A stretch of 64,000 bases of DNA from the NCBI GenBank assembly GCA_020845475.1, contig JADLFN010000039.1, positions 1-64,000 of the forward strand, given 5' to 3'. The notes under the pieces were generated by a model. That model had not been told where the DNA came from. It did not search any database and was given only the letters and a program-made list of their open reading frames with translations. The DNA comes from Planctomycetota bacterium. Its GTDB lineage: Bacteria > Planctomycetota > UBA8742 > UBA2392. Made by a program: the position numbers and the translations under genes. Shown piece by piece: positions 1-7,237 of the stretch (position 1 is the first letter of the stretch; each line of letters begins with the position of its first letter).

Positions 1-477
1 ATTGAATTCCTCGGTTCGGTCGCGGTCCCAGCGGGGCCGGACTTCGACGTAGGCTTCGCACTCCAGCAGAGCGCGCATCTTCAAGGAAACGTCCTCGTAG
101 AAACTCTCGGCCCAGGCGTAGAGGTTGACGTGCTCCTCAAGCTTTGTGCCTTCGCTGAAATGTTCCATCAGCTTGGCGCGTTCACTGGCCGTCCACTCTT
201 CCGGCTTGGGCGTGAAGCCGACATCGGCGTAGTCGCCGGCGATCACGATGCGGTCGCCTTTCCAGCGGCCGATCAACGCAAGGTCGGGATTGCTGCCCTT
301 CTTCGCGTGGTAATCGCCGCCACCGCGGCCACAGCCGTCAGCGAGCAACAGGCCGAGTGCCAGCATGGTGCCGTCACCCTGACCAGCGAACTCCATCAGC
401 TTGAGACCGTCACCCAGCTTGTGCGGGTGAAGGAACTCTTTCTTGTCCAGATTTACGACGAGATAGTACTGACCCAT
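1..477 (-). CDS. Hypothetical protein (3' end outside window)
   Basis: Open reading frame of 159 codons that starts at 477 (MGQYYLVVNLDKKEF) and runs off the left edge without a stop. The visible N-terminal part is acidic and soluble. A Gly-rich stretch (CGRGGGDYH) follows a Leu-rich helix, then comes a segment with IGRWKGDRIVIAGDYAD. There is no signal peptide or membrane segment. Proteins beginning MGQYY-VVNLDK occur as small cytosolic hypotheticals in plasmid/phage contexts, but I assign no function. It is the last visible gene of the minus-strand island operon. Truncated at its C-terminus by the window. Confidence 0.75.
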   Translation of the reverse strand, partial: MGQYYLVVNLDKKEFLHPHKLGDGLKLMEFAGQGDGTMLALGLLLADGCGRGGGDYHAKKGSNPDLALIGRWKGDRIVIAGDYADVGFTPKPEEWTASERAKLMEHFSEGTKLEEHVNLYAWAESFYEDVSLKMRALLECEAYVEVRPRWDRDRTEEFN

Positions 478-502
478 TTGGGTCTCCGATTGCGAAGCAA
501 TC

Positions 503-587
503 GCCCTGAGCGACGAAGGAGTCGAAGGGCTTTGCTTGATTCACCGCCCCGAATGGGGCGGCAGTGACACGGGCCCGGAGGCCCGTG
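503..587. repeat. Cluster of three palindromes in an operon gap
   Basis: Three hairpins fill the gap between two minus-strand genes. 503-530 is a palindrome of the CCCTGAGCGA...TCGAAGGGC type. 544-561 is CCGCCCC-GAAT-GGGGCGG. 568-587 is CACGGGC...GCCCGTG. The same three types recur elsewhere: the first at 940 and 4935, the second in most gaps of this operon, the third at 19366. The third abuts the TAG stop codon of the gene at 591-914. Confidence 0.8.
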
Positions 588-590
588 CTA

Positions 591-914
591 CTAAGCGATG
601 CGGAACAGCAATTCCTCGGTGCCGTAGACCTTCTTCTCGCCGCAGCTTTCGCACTCGACGCGCCTGGCGTCGGGCTCGCAGCCGCTTTGCTCTTCGCCGC
701 AGGCGATACAGAAGCCGGTGCAATCGTCGCGCTCGACAGCGGCCATGACGGCCGCAATTTCGATGCGCTGCTTGCGCTTCTTTTGTTTCGTCTCGGCGAG
801 TTTGGTCTGGGCGGCGGGTTTCTGTTCCGGCGGCAACTCCGTTTCGCTGATGCGAAGTGCTTCAGCGGGGTCGCCGTCTTCAATCGCCTTCATGAATCGA
901 TCCCATGTGGTCAT
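591..914 (-). CDS. Small zinc-ribbon protein
   Basis: 107-residue protein; start chosen at 914 (MTTWDRFMKAIEDGD) because the longer frame upstream is only translated repeat. The N-terminal half is an acidic helix followed by a Lys/Gln-rich helix. The C-terminal half carries CIACGEEQSGC and later CESCG, two CxxC pairs that form a probable zinc ribbon and end in GTEELLFRIA. Zinc ribbons of this size commonly bind nucleic acid or protein partners; which one is unknown. The gene lies in the island operon between two other small genes. Confidence 0.75.
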   Translation of the reverse strand: MTTWDRFMKAIEDGDPAEALRISETELPPEQKPAAQTKLAETKQKKRKQRIEIAAVMAAVERDDCTGFCIACGEEQSGCEPDARRVECESCGEKKVYGTEELLFRIA

Positions 915-925
915 GGTTTTCTCCG

Positions 926-1040
926 AGCCCAACGGGCTCGCCCTGAGCGAGCAAAGCGAGCCGAAGGGCAACAAAAACGCCGCTCCGAATGGAGCGGCAG
1001 CCGACTCCGCCAAGGCTTCGTAGGCCAAGGCAGAGGCGGC
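926..1040. repeat. Composite palindrome spacer
   Basis: The gap is made entirely of hairpins. GAGCCC-aac-GGGCTC is at 926-940. A CCCTGAGCGA...GCCGAAGGGC palindrome is at 940-969. CCGCTCC-GAAT-GGAGCGG is at 980-997. A degenerate CCGCCAAGGCTTCGTAGG element at 1003-1040 resembles those at 21956 and 34284. Only the 926-940 and 980-997 hairpins are perfect. Confidence 0.75.
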
Positions 1041-1042
1041 TA

Positions 1043-1489
1043 CTAATCTTCGCTGGGGTAACAGAACGTGATGCGGCCGTTGCCGTCATGGCAGGCCTTC
1101 ACGCGTTCGCGCAAGCCGAGGTCAAACCACCAGTACTCGTTCTCCTCTTTGCCCGCCAGATTCACAGCGCGGCTGAAGGCCCCGAGCAGATGGCGCAACG
1201 GGTTGCGGATCTCTGAGACTCCGGCGATGTCTTCGCCCCGTGCCACGAGGGCTTCCTCGAACAAGGCGCGTGAAATGAGTACGCGCTTGATCCTGGCGCC
1301 TTCGACGTTGCACTGGGCAGTGATGTCAACAAGCGTGCCGTCCTTGACGGCGTCGTCGTCGGTGTATTGGCTCACGACGTCGAAGCCGGCGAACGGATGG
1401 TTCGCGGGGAATCCGATGTCGCTGCCTTTGACCTGCGGCGGGCCGTCGATGAAAGCGTGCAGCTTGTTGTCTGTCTCATCAGGTTTCAT
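1043..1489 (-). CDS. DUF6573-like protein
   Basis: 148 residues, start at 1489. The core PFAGFDVVSQYTDDDAVKDG followed by TLVDIT resembles DUF6573, a family found on plasmids and mobile elements whose members carry a Y(T/S)...A..DG.LVD signature. The rest is soluble with no signal peptide. The C-terminus contains EYWWFDLG and ends near FCYPSED. No catalytic motif is visible. It fits the plasmid/phage-like cargo of this island. Family assignment is from motif memory only. Confidence 0.65.
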   Translation of the reverse strand: MKPDETDNKLHAFIDGPPQVKGSDIGFPANHPFAGFDVVSQYTDDDAVKDGTLVDITAQCNVEGARIKRVLISRALFEEALVARGEDIAGVSEIRNPLRHLLGAFSRAVNLAGKEENEYWWFDLGLRERVKACHDGNGRITFCYPSED

Positions 1490-1506
1490 GGGTGAATCCT
1501 CTGGAA

Positions 1507-1525
1507 CCCGCGCGAAATGCGCGGG
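1507..1525. repeat. Hairpin CCCGCGC-GAAAT-GCGCGGG
   Basis: Perfect 7-bp stem with a 5-nt loop, just upstream (minus-strand sense) of the gene at 1043-1489. It has the same design as the hairpins at 544, 980, 1894, 2746, 3991, 4986 and 29617: different stems but a conserved GAAT/GAAA loop. Confidence 0.8.
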
Positions 1526-1626
1526 CAGCAGTCTTGCAGGCGGTCAGGTCTGGCCTCGTGCGGGCCAAAGCCGCGAACGGCGGAACATTGGCGAGCGTCA
1601 TGCCGCCACAACCGCCTGCAAGCTTG

Positions 1627-1875
1627 CTACATGCAAACCGTGTTGGACCAGAGCAGTTCGGTGATCTGGGGTTCAGCCAGCACTTGGATGACGCCGGGGC
1701 CGTTGCCCTCGGGATCTCGCAGCGGCAGCAACTGCGTGCCGTCGTCGAGAGTAATCAACCAGGCGGGCTGCCAGTCGCACCAATCGAATCCGTAGATGTC
1801 GCACTGGCGCTTGCTGAGCTGCTCGACCTTCACGATCTTCTTGCCGATGATCAGGGATGTGTTGTCCTTGCTCAT
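1627..1875 (-). CDS. Small hypothetical protein
   Basis: 82 residues, start at 1875 (MSKDNTSLIIGKKIVKVEQL); upstream codons are translated repeat and were excluded. The fold looks like a small beta protein: IIGKKIVKVEQLS, then a Cys/Trp segment (RQCDIYGFDWCDWQPAW), then TLDDGTQLLPLRDPEGNGPG. No membrane segment. The pattern of a short protein with ITLDDG suggests a conserved accessory protein of mobile elements, but the function is unknown. Flanked on both sides by hairpin spacers. Confidence 0.65.
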   Translation of the reverse strand: MSKDNTSLIIGKKIVKVEQLSKRQCDIYGFDWCDWQPAWLITLDDGTQLLPLRDPEGNGPGVIQVLAEPQITELLWSNTVCM

Positions 1876-1893
1876 GGTGGGTCCTCTGTAGCT

Positions 1894-1942
1894 CCGGCGG
1901 GAAATCCGCCGGCAGGGGGAAGGACGCGGCTGAGCCGCGTCC
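1894..1942. repeat. Two adjacent hairpins
   Basis: CCGGCGG-GAAAT-CCGCCGG at 1894-1912 and GGACGCGGC-TGA-GCCGCGTCC at 1922-1942, both perfect. They occupy the gap between the genes at 1627-1875 and 1949-2647. The second is separated from the TAG stop of the upstream gene by only a few bases. Confidence 0.8.
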
Positions 1943-1948
1943 CTACTC

Positions 1949-2647
1949 CTATGCCGCTTTCGCAAGTTCCCTGACCGGCACTTGTGCCGACGCGCGGGTC
2001 TCGGTGGTTCCGGTGATCTTGTGGAACCAGCGCGAGATGCGGCCGAGGCAATGTGAGATCAGGTTCTTGCTTTGCGGAAGTACTGCGCCGAACACACCGC
2101 CGGGGCTGTGAAGCTCCAGCGGGTGTTCAGCATTGTGGCTCACACGCAGCGTGACGCTCGGAGCCGCGCCTCTTGAGGCGGGCAGGCGGTCACGGCTGAG
2201 CTGCTCGACGGACATCAACGCGCCACGCAATTCGCGGGGATTGACCGCGACTTCGTAGTAGTCGTTGTGCGCCGGCAGACCTTTGCGCCAGTCGGGTGCA
2301 CCGCGTTCGGCGAGCGGAGCCTGGTGCATGACGCCTTTGGCGTCGCGCAAAAACAGGTTGTTCCTCTCGACCGACAGCTCGAGCCCTGCGTCATCGGCCA
2401 TGCACCCTTTGGGCAGTTCTTTGGCGATGCGCTTGGCATCTTTGCTGTGCAGCGCTTTGCCGACCAGCTCGCGCGACGTTTTCTCGCCGCCCAGATTGGG
2501 TGCGAAGAGAATCGTCGATCCGTTGCACGAAGCAACGCCATCGGGCTCGAAGAAGTAAAACTCCTGGTTCTCCGGGCCTTTGGCGTTCTTGCCACGGGCG
2601 GGCGACTTGGCCCGCATACGCGTGAGCGAGTTCTTGCGAAACTTCAT
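1949..2647 (-). CDS. Hypothetical protein of the island operon
   Basis: 232 residues. The start at 2647 (MKFRKNSLTRMRAKSPARGK) follows a good ribosome-binding site (AAGGAG, 5 nt upstream). The N-terminus is very basic. The body contains EFYFFEPDGVASCNGSTI and later NPRELRGALMSVEQLS, followed by alternating beta-strand-like segments (VTLRVSHNAEHPLELHSPGG). This is faintly like the third domain of sliding clamps, but I do not claim it. The C-terminus (LISHCLGRISRWFHKITG) is basic and amphipathic. Function unknown; in the plasmid/phage-like operon next to the DUF932 gene. Confidence 0.65.
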   Translation of the reverse strand: MKFRKNSLTRMRAKSPARGKNAKGPENQEFYFFEPDGVASCNGSTILFAPNLGGEKTSRELVGKALHSKDAKRIAKELPKGCMADDAGLELSVERNNLFLRDAKGVMHQAPLAERGAPDWRKGLPAHNDYYEVAVNPRELRGALMSVEQLSRDRLPASRGAAPSVTLRVSHNAEHPLELHSPGGVFGAVLPQSKNLISHCLGRISRWFHKITGTTETRASAQVPVRELAKAA

Positions 2648-2664
2648 GATTGCTCCTTGAGGCT

Positions 2665-2761
2665 GAGAGATGGAGTGTTGGAGAGATCGAGAGATGGCAA
2701 AGGCGATCTCTCCATCTCTCGATTTCTCCATCTCTCAAGTGATGACGGCGCGAATGCGCCG
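2665..2761. repeat. Word-based inverted repeat (GAGAGATGG) plus hairpin
   Basis: 2665-2736 is an inverted repeat with two 34-nt arms and a 4-nt centre, about 28 of 34 positions pairing. Each arm is tandem copies of the word GAGAGAT(G/C)G. A second near-copy lies at 4021-4092. 2746-2761 is the perfect hairpin CGGCGC-GAAT-GCGCCG. The whole sits between two genes of the same operon, so it should be transcribed and fold as a strong RNA stem. Confidence 0.9.
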
Positions 2762-2812
2762 CCAGAACTCCTCGACTTGCCATGCTTGGCGCATCGAGGG
2801 TTTCTGTAATTC

Positions 2813-3970
2813 CTACGCCGCGGCCAATGCTGAATTCAGCACCTGGCCTGCGGTGGTGCACAGCTCCGTGCGATCCTCTTCGTTCGCCAGTTCCTTGGCG
2901 TGGAAGGTGAGGCCGTTCACGACGCTCCAGATCGAGAGATCGCCGCCGTTAATCTCCAACTTGGCGGCCTCGACTCCGGCCTTCGCGGCACCGAGGGAAA
3001 CGCCTTGGAAGTTGAGCCGTTTAATGGCGGCTTCATCATCCTTGGCGTACTCGATGCGCTTGGCTTTGGTGAGCTGATCCATTTCTTGTTCCGTCAATTC
3101 TCCGGCCAACTCCCTGCAATCCTGGGCGAAGACCTCAAAAGCCTCGCGTACTACGCCAACGTGGCGGGTGCGCTTTGTCTTTCCGTCTTTCATGCCCCAG
3201 ATCAGGAAGTTGCCGCAGACGTTGCGGAACACGAACTGGCTCCAGCCGAAGCTCTTGTGAGAGGTCTCGCTGTTCCAAACCATGATGCCCTTGCGCAAAC
3301 CGCCGAGATCATCGTCGGTCGCATTGGCATCAGGCGAAGTAAAGAGGAACGCGAAGCTGTAGCGATCCGTGCGAATCAGCGCCTTGGGGCGCTGTTCCAC
3401 GGGGATGCTCAAATCGTAGTTGAACGTCGGGTGCGCCGGGACCCAACCCGCTTTCACGAGCGTGCTATCGATGGTCTCCAGAACTTCAGAATCCCATAGC
3501 CGCGTGTAGCGGGTGCCGGTGACTGCCCGCAACAGCAGTTTCCCGTCGAGCTTCTCGGCGAGGAACTGCATGTCGTGCTTGCCCTCGTTGCGATTCACCT
3601 GCCAGAGCTCGTTGAACACGCGAACGCGTGTCTCCGGGCGGAGGCGGGCAACGGTTTCGATGGGCAGGCCGATGTTGCGTGCCAGCTGCTTGTAGGCGTA
3701 GTTCGTGAGCGCGAAGTCGTCATGCCCGAGCGCCAGATAATCCTGGCCGTCGTGCGTGGCGAAGAGCATCTCGGCCGAGCTGCCCTGGATTTCGATCGAG
3801 CGTTTTCTCTGCTCGTCGGCATCCCGGCGCATTTCGGCCAGACTCATGAACTTGCAGTCATCGGGCGCACTGAACATCAAACGATGCGCGAGTTGGGCGT
3901 TGGCGCCCTGGCGTTCAATAACGGATACGCCCGCCATTGTCCTGGCGGGTAAAGCGGTTGCAGTCGTCAT
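2813..3970 (-). CDS. DUF932 (plasmid/phage-like) protein
   Basis: 385 residues. The start at 3970 is preceded by a GGAG ribosome-binding site; the frame is open further upstream but that part is repeat sequence. The layout matches the DUF932 plasmid/phage-like family (TIGR03299): an N-terminal helical part, the segment YLALGHDDFALTNYAYKQLA, then LLRAVTGTRYTRLWDSEVL, then a C-terminal part with FVFRNVCGNFLIWGMKDGK. Members accompany plasmids, phages and integrative elements, and their biochemical role is not established. It is the most diagnostic gene of this island. Length is normal for the family. Confidence 0.85.
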   Translation of the reverse strand: MTTATALPARTMAGVSVIERQGANAQLAHRLMFSAPDDCKFMSLAEMRRDADEQRKRSIEIQGSSAEMLFATHDGQDYLALGHDDFALTNYAYKQLARNIGLPIETVARLRPETRVRVFNELWQVNRNEGKHDMQFLAEKLDGKLLLRAVTGTRYTRLWDSEVLETIDSTLVKAGWVPAHPTFNYDLSIPVEQRPKALIRTDRYSFAFLFTSPDANATDDDLGGLRKGIMVWNSETSHKSFGWSQFVFRNVCGNFLIWGMKDGKTKRTRHVGVVREAFEVFAQDCRELAGELTEQEMDQLTKAKRIEYAKDDEAAIKRLNFQGVSLGAAKAGVEAAKLEINGGDLSIWSVVNGLTFHAKELANEEDRTELCTTAGQVLNSALAAA

Positions 3971-3990
3971 GGAAATTCTCCGGACGTTGA

Positions 3991-4092
3991 CGGCCCGAAT
4001 GGGCCGCCAGCCGTGGGGGCGAGAGATGGAGTGTTTGAGAGATCGAGAGATGGCAAAGGCCATCTCTCCAACGCTCAATCTCTCCATCTCTC
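3991..4092. repeat. Hairpin plus second GAGAGATGG inverted repeat
   Basis: 3991-4006 is CGGCCC-GAAT-GGGCCG. 4021-4092 is an inverted repeat of two 34-nt arms around 4 nt, with the same GAGAGATGG word as 2665-2736. The left arms of the two copies are almost identical, while the right arms differ more, so the copies have diverged by word exchange rather than by simple point drift. Confidence 0.9.
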
Positions 4093-4103
4093 CGCCCCTG
4101 GGG

Positions 4104-4907
4104 CTATGCTGCGAACAGCTTTCTCGTTTGCGTGTGGCCCTGTGCCTCGACGTAGCCGAGATCAAGCAACGCCTGCCAAAGCAGGGGTGCGTAGATCCAG
4201 CCGTCGATCCACTCGTCGATTTCCCAGGCGCCGCTGTCGTAGATGTGGGCTGCGCAGCGTTCGAGCAAGGTGTATTCGTGCTCGTCGCTGCTACGGCTTG
4301 AGAAGAAGGCGTGCAGCTTGGCCGCGACTTCCTGATAGTCATCAGGCAAGCCTGCGGTTTCGCTCTCGTCGCCAACGTTCTCCCACAGCCATTCCAGCGT
4401 ACCTGCGATAAACCGGCAAATGACCGAGCGGCGCGCGGCTTCGTCGGGGCCAATGGCCCCATCACGCAGCAGCGCGAGCTTGCCTTGCATCCAGCACGCG
4501 ATGGGATGCACACGGCCGCGCTCGTCGAGAACGCGGTACGAAAGAAAGTCCCAGCCCTGGTCGCAGGTGGTGATTTTCCAGTGTGCGTGCTCCCATTCGG
4601 GGTGCTCTTTGCGCAGCAGGTTCATGAGCATTTCGCCCACGATCTGCGCATCCGCGTCGTAGTAATCGCCGCTCTCGGGGTCGTTGATGCTCACACCCTG
4701 AGACCAGCCCTCGGGCAACTCCGGCTCAATATCATGGCCGCAGTTGCGGCCAATGGCCGCGGCAATTTGTTCCGACGACAAGTAAGGCACAGGCTCTGCA
4801 AACAACAGAAACGTTCGCAACTGGTCAGTCGGCAGGCGTCGTCCGAGAATCAAAGCCCGGATGACCGCCAGCATCGCCGACCAGAAGGTTTCGTTATCGG
4901 TTTTCAT
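4104..4907 (-). CDS. Hypothetical protein of the island operon
   Basis: 267 residues, start at 4907 (MKTDNETFWSAMLAVIRALI). Acidic and Trp-rich with no signal peptide or membrane segment. Segments include LPEGWSQGVSINDPESGDYY, YRVLDERGRVHPIACWMQGK and FIAGTLEWLWENVGDESE. The C-terminus has EIDEWIDGWIYAPLLWQALL and ends near GHTQTRKLFAA. Nothing resembles a catalytic motif. I do not recognise the family. It is the second gene of the operon running 5588 to 1, and its stop codon abuts a GAGAGATGG repeat. Confidence 0.65.
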   Translation of the reverse strand: MKTDNETFWSAMLAVIRALILGRRLPTDQLRTFLLFAEPVPYLSSEQIAAAIGRNCGHDIEPELPEGWSQGVSINDPESGDYYDADAQIVGEMLMNLLRKEHPEWEHAHWKITTCDQGWDFLSYRVLDERGRVHPIACWMQGKLALLRDGAIGPDEAARRSVICRFIAGTLEWLWENVGDESETAGLPDDYQEVAAKLHAFFSSRSSDEHEYTLLERCAAHIYDSGAWEIDEWIDGWIYAPLLWQALLDLGYVEAQGHTQTRKLFAA

Positions 4908-4934
4908 GTGGTACTCCGATTCGCGGAGCGCATC

Positions 4935-5038
4935 GCCCTGAGCGAGCCCGCTTTTGGCGAGTCGAAGGGCTGCTCCGTCAGGTGACCGCGCGAAAGCGCG
5001 GCCAGCCGCGGGGGCGGACACGTTCGTCCGCCCCTACG
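4935..5038. repeat. Composite palindrome spacer
   Basis: Three elements in tandem. 4935-4970 is a CCCTGAGCGAG...GAGTCGAAGGGC palindrome. 4986-5001 is CCGCGC-GAAA-GCGCGG. 5010-5038 is the GGGGCGGAC...GTCCGCCCCTACG element, the same class as 23413-23480 and 28186-28214. The last abuts the TAG stop of the gene at 5040-5588. Confidence 0.85.
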
Positions 5039-5039
5039 G

Positions 5040-5588
5040 CTACGAAGCCCAGGCAACGTGGGCGCCTGTCATGTCAACGAGCTGCCCGTCGCGGCTTCGC
5101 CAGAGTTGCCGGCGCGAATCCCATGAGTAATTGAGGTCAATGGGGTTCCAGCCGTTGCGAAGCGCCACCTGCTGTGCCTGGACTTCACTCAGTGTCTGGG
5201 CTGCGCCTGGAAGCTGCATGACGCGCCCTTCGGGGCGCTCACGCGCCACGTTGCTGCGCTGCGGGGGCGGCTCGGGCTCCCGGCCTTGAGGCCGGTACCC
5301 GATGTCCTCGCAGGCATAGAGCGCATTCATCAGCTTGAAGCAGCCGATCTCGTAGGCCGCAAGCGCGAGGATCGCGCCGATGCTCACGAGCCAGACAGGC
5401 GAGAAGAACAGCAGGCCACAGAAGGAAACGAGCATCACGCCGGAGTCCTTGTGTTTCGTGCTCCTCTTCAGACCCTGCCCGGCGCAGTTGAGCACGGCAA
5501 AGATGCCGCGCGCGGCCAGAACGGGAAACCAGACAACACTCACGACGGCCAAAACCGCCACGAGCGCCAACTTCTTGAGATACGTCAT
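5040..5588 (-). CDS. Small inner-membrane protein
   Basis: 182 residues. The start at 5588 (MTYLKKLALVAVLAVVSVVW) has a strong GGAGG ribosome-binding site 5 nt upstream. Two hydrophobic segments, about residues 5-30 and 58-85 (LVSFCGLLFFSPVWLVSIGA), make it a two-pass membrane protein. A cytoplasmic tail follows, rich in Pro/Glu/Arg and ending in a Trp-containing segment (NYSWDSRRQLWRSRDG). Probably the first gene of the island operon running leftward. Function unknown. Confidence 0.7.
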   Translation of the reverse strand: MTYLKKLALVAVLAVVSVVWFPVLAARGIFAVLNCAGQGLKRSTKHKDSGVMLVSFCGLLFFSPVWLVSIGAILALAAYEIGCFKLMNALYACEDIGYRPQGREPEPPPQRSNVARERPEGRVMQLPGAAQTLSEVQAQQVALRNGWNPIDLNYSWDSRRQLWRSRDGQLVDMTGAHVAWAS

Positions 5589-6164
5589 AGAGCCTCCAGT
5601 CCCCAAGGCGGCCACAGCCGCCCCGAAAGACAAAAAGCACCGGCCCAAAGCCCCAGGACAACCCCAGAGCAAAAGGGCCGGCAGCACTCGGCAGGCAAAC
5701 CCGCCGGATGCTATGTGCCTCCACAAATGGAACCGTTTGGGCAGATTCCGGCGCACAAAGGGGAAGCCCAAGCGCGAGTCCACTTTTGTGGAGTCCGGGC
5801 GCGGAGAGGACTCGAAAACAGAGTTATTTAATGAATTCGATTCAAAGCCGCCTGTAGAGCCAGTCCAAAGGGTTTTTTTCGTATATCCCACGGTGTTTCT
5901 ACACAGATAAAATGCTGAAAAACTCTCCAAAAGTTGGCAAACGACCGCATTTCGGCCCTACGCCGGTCCACATGGGGTGAGAAATGCATTTAATGCCGGC
6001 CGCGGCCGCAATCTCCGGGACGGAAGCGGTCACGAGCGGTCAATCAACCCCTCGCCAAGCCCGAAATCGGACAGTCCTCGGTTGACGACGGGTTGACGGC
6101 GCTGTCGACGCAAATCGCGAACAACTGCAGGGCGCGGGCGCGGCTGCGCCTTGGCCAACATCGC
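5589..6164. other. Gene-poor stretch upstream of the island operon
   Basis: 576 bases without a supportable gene. The AT-richer part around 5820-5930 probably holds the promoter and leader of the leftward operon that begins at 5588, but I could not pick a convincing -35/-10 pair. The part around 5990-6130 is very GC-rich with a CCGGCCGCGGCCG core. Open frames here are short and have no family signal. Confidence 0.5.
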
Positions 6165-6671
6165 CTAGCACTTCAGCTCGTGCTGAAGGAGATTGAGAAA
6201 TTCGAGGAAGTCGACTAGAGCCGGACCGGACAAGTTCTCGCCAGTGGTAGTCGGCAGCGCCCCAGGCGCACAATCGGCTGCCAGTGCCGGGTTCGCGCCG
6301 GACGGGCTGGGCGTTTGCGCGGCGGCGGGCGGGCCGAGCGAGTCCAGGTCGTCAAGAAGAGCGCGGGACACGCACACCCGGCTGCCCTTGAGGTCCACCA
6401 AGCGCGCCACGAAAAGCGTGTCCAGCAGCTTGCGCAGCGCCTCGCGCGACACGCACATATTGAACCCCGCAAGCCACTTCAACAGGGCCTTGCGTGTCAT
6501 CGCAGCCGCGCGCCCATCGAGGCCGGGCGGCGAACTACGCGCCGCAATCAGCAACGCCAGCAGGATCAGGACTACGCGCGGCGACCTGGAAACGGGGTGC
6601 GCCAGTTCGCCCAGCCTCTTCAAGTGGGCGGCGCCGATCAGTTTGGCGAGCTTCTGCAGCTTGCTAATCAT
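6165..6671 (-). CDS. Hypothetical protein, possible DNA-binding helices
   Basis: 168 residues from the start at 6671 (MISKLQKLAKLIGAAHLKRL), which has a GGAG ribosome-binding site. A hydrophobic helix (VVLILLALLIAARSS) around residues 32-46 is followed by a helical block (RKALLKWLAGFNMCVSREAL) that reads like a winged helix, and an Ala/Pro-rich linker before the C-terminus (FLEFLNLLQHELKC). The longer frame to 6773 has no better start. Not recognised; island cargo. Confidence 0.5.
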   Translation of the reverse strand: MISKLQKLAKLIGAAHLKRLGELAHPVSRSPRVVLILLALLIAARSSPPGLDGRAAAMTRKALLKWLAGFNMCVSREALRKLLDTLFVARLVDLKGSRVCVSRALLDDLDSLGPPAAAQTPSPSGANPALAADCAPGALPTTTGENLSGPALVDFLEFLNLLQHELKC

Positions 6672-6801
6672 GCGAACTCTCCAGCAACCGGCCTGCAAGT
6701 CGAGGCAACCCCGGGTACTCGCCCCGCCCTTGCCGCAAAGCCAGTCGACAAGCGATACATGCGGCGGCGACACGACGATTCCTCGACAGTGGTTCGATGC
6801 G

Positions 6802-7062
6802 CTAGCCGGCTTTCGTCAAGTTGGCGATCCTGGCCTCGCGAGGGCTCAAGGCTGCCTGGCGATTGCCGGCGAAGTTGTTGAGCCAGTCAACAATCGCCGC
6901 TTCGGTGAGCAAAATGGGCGCGTTGCACCCGGGACGAGCACGGACACAGCGCAGCCGCCCAGCCAACACCTCCGCGCGCAACGTGCTGACTGGGATGTTG
7001 CCGCCCAACTGCGCAGCCGCCTGTTTCAGCGTGAAGAGCGTTGGTATGTTCTTCATCGGCAT
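6802..7062 (-). CDS. AlpA/excisionase-like helix-turn-helix protein
   Basis: 86 residues. The N-terminus (TLFTLKQAAAQLGG then VSTLRAEVLAGRL) matches the small MerR/AlpA-type helix-turn-helix that reads a DNA site through a short winged domain. The pattern is a helix of the KQAA-LG type followed by a recognition helix and then LLTEAAIVDWLNNF. Such proteins act as excisionases or as regulators of integrases in mobile elements. This one supports the island interpretation, although no integrase is adjacent here. The start could also be 6 nt later (MKNIPT). Confidence 0.7.
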   Translation of the reverse strand: MPMKNIPTLFTLKQAAAQLGGNIPVSTLRAEVLAGRLRCVRARPGCNAPILLTEAAIVDWLNNFAGNRQAALSPREARIANLTKAG

Positions 7063-7237
7063 TGGGCACCGTGACTCGTGTGTCCGGCCGCCCGATCAAC
7101 CACTTCCCAAACGGGCCGCCTACACCGACTATGGAATCGGCGGCCCGCAAGAACTCCAATCGCCGTTTTGAATTCGGCCGGCGAAGCCCACCTAATCCCT
7201 GTGCACCGCTTGGGAAGCGGCTCGGGCGGAGGTTTGA

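Noticed and set aside
2216-2400. Sliding-clamp identity for the gene at 1949-2647
   Set aside because: The NPRELRGAL segment is only weakly clamp-like and the rest does not align, so no function was assigned.
3971-4513. Extension of the DUF932 gene upstream
   Set aside because: The extra codons come from a repeat and from the antisense of the next gene; a good ribosome-binding site supports 3970.
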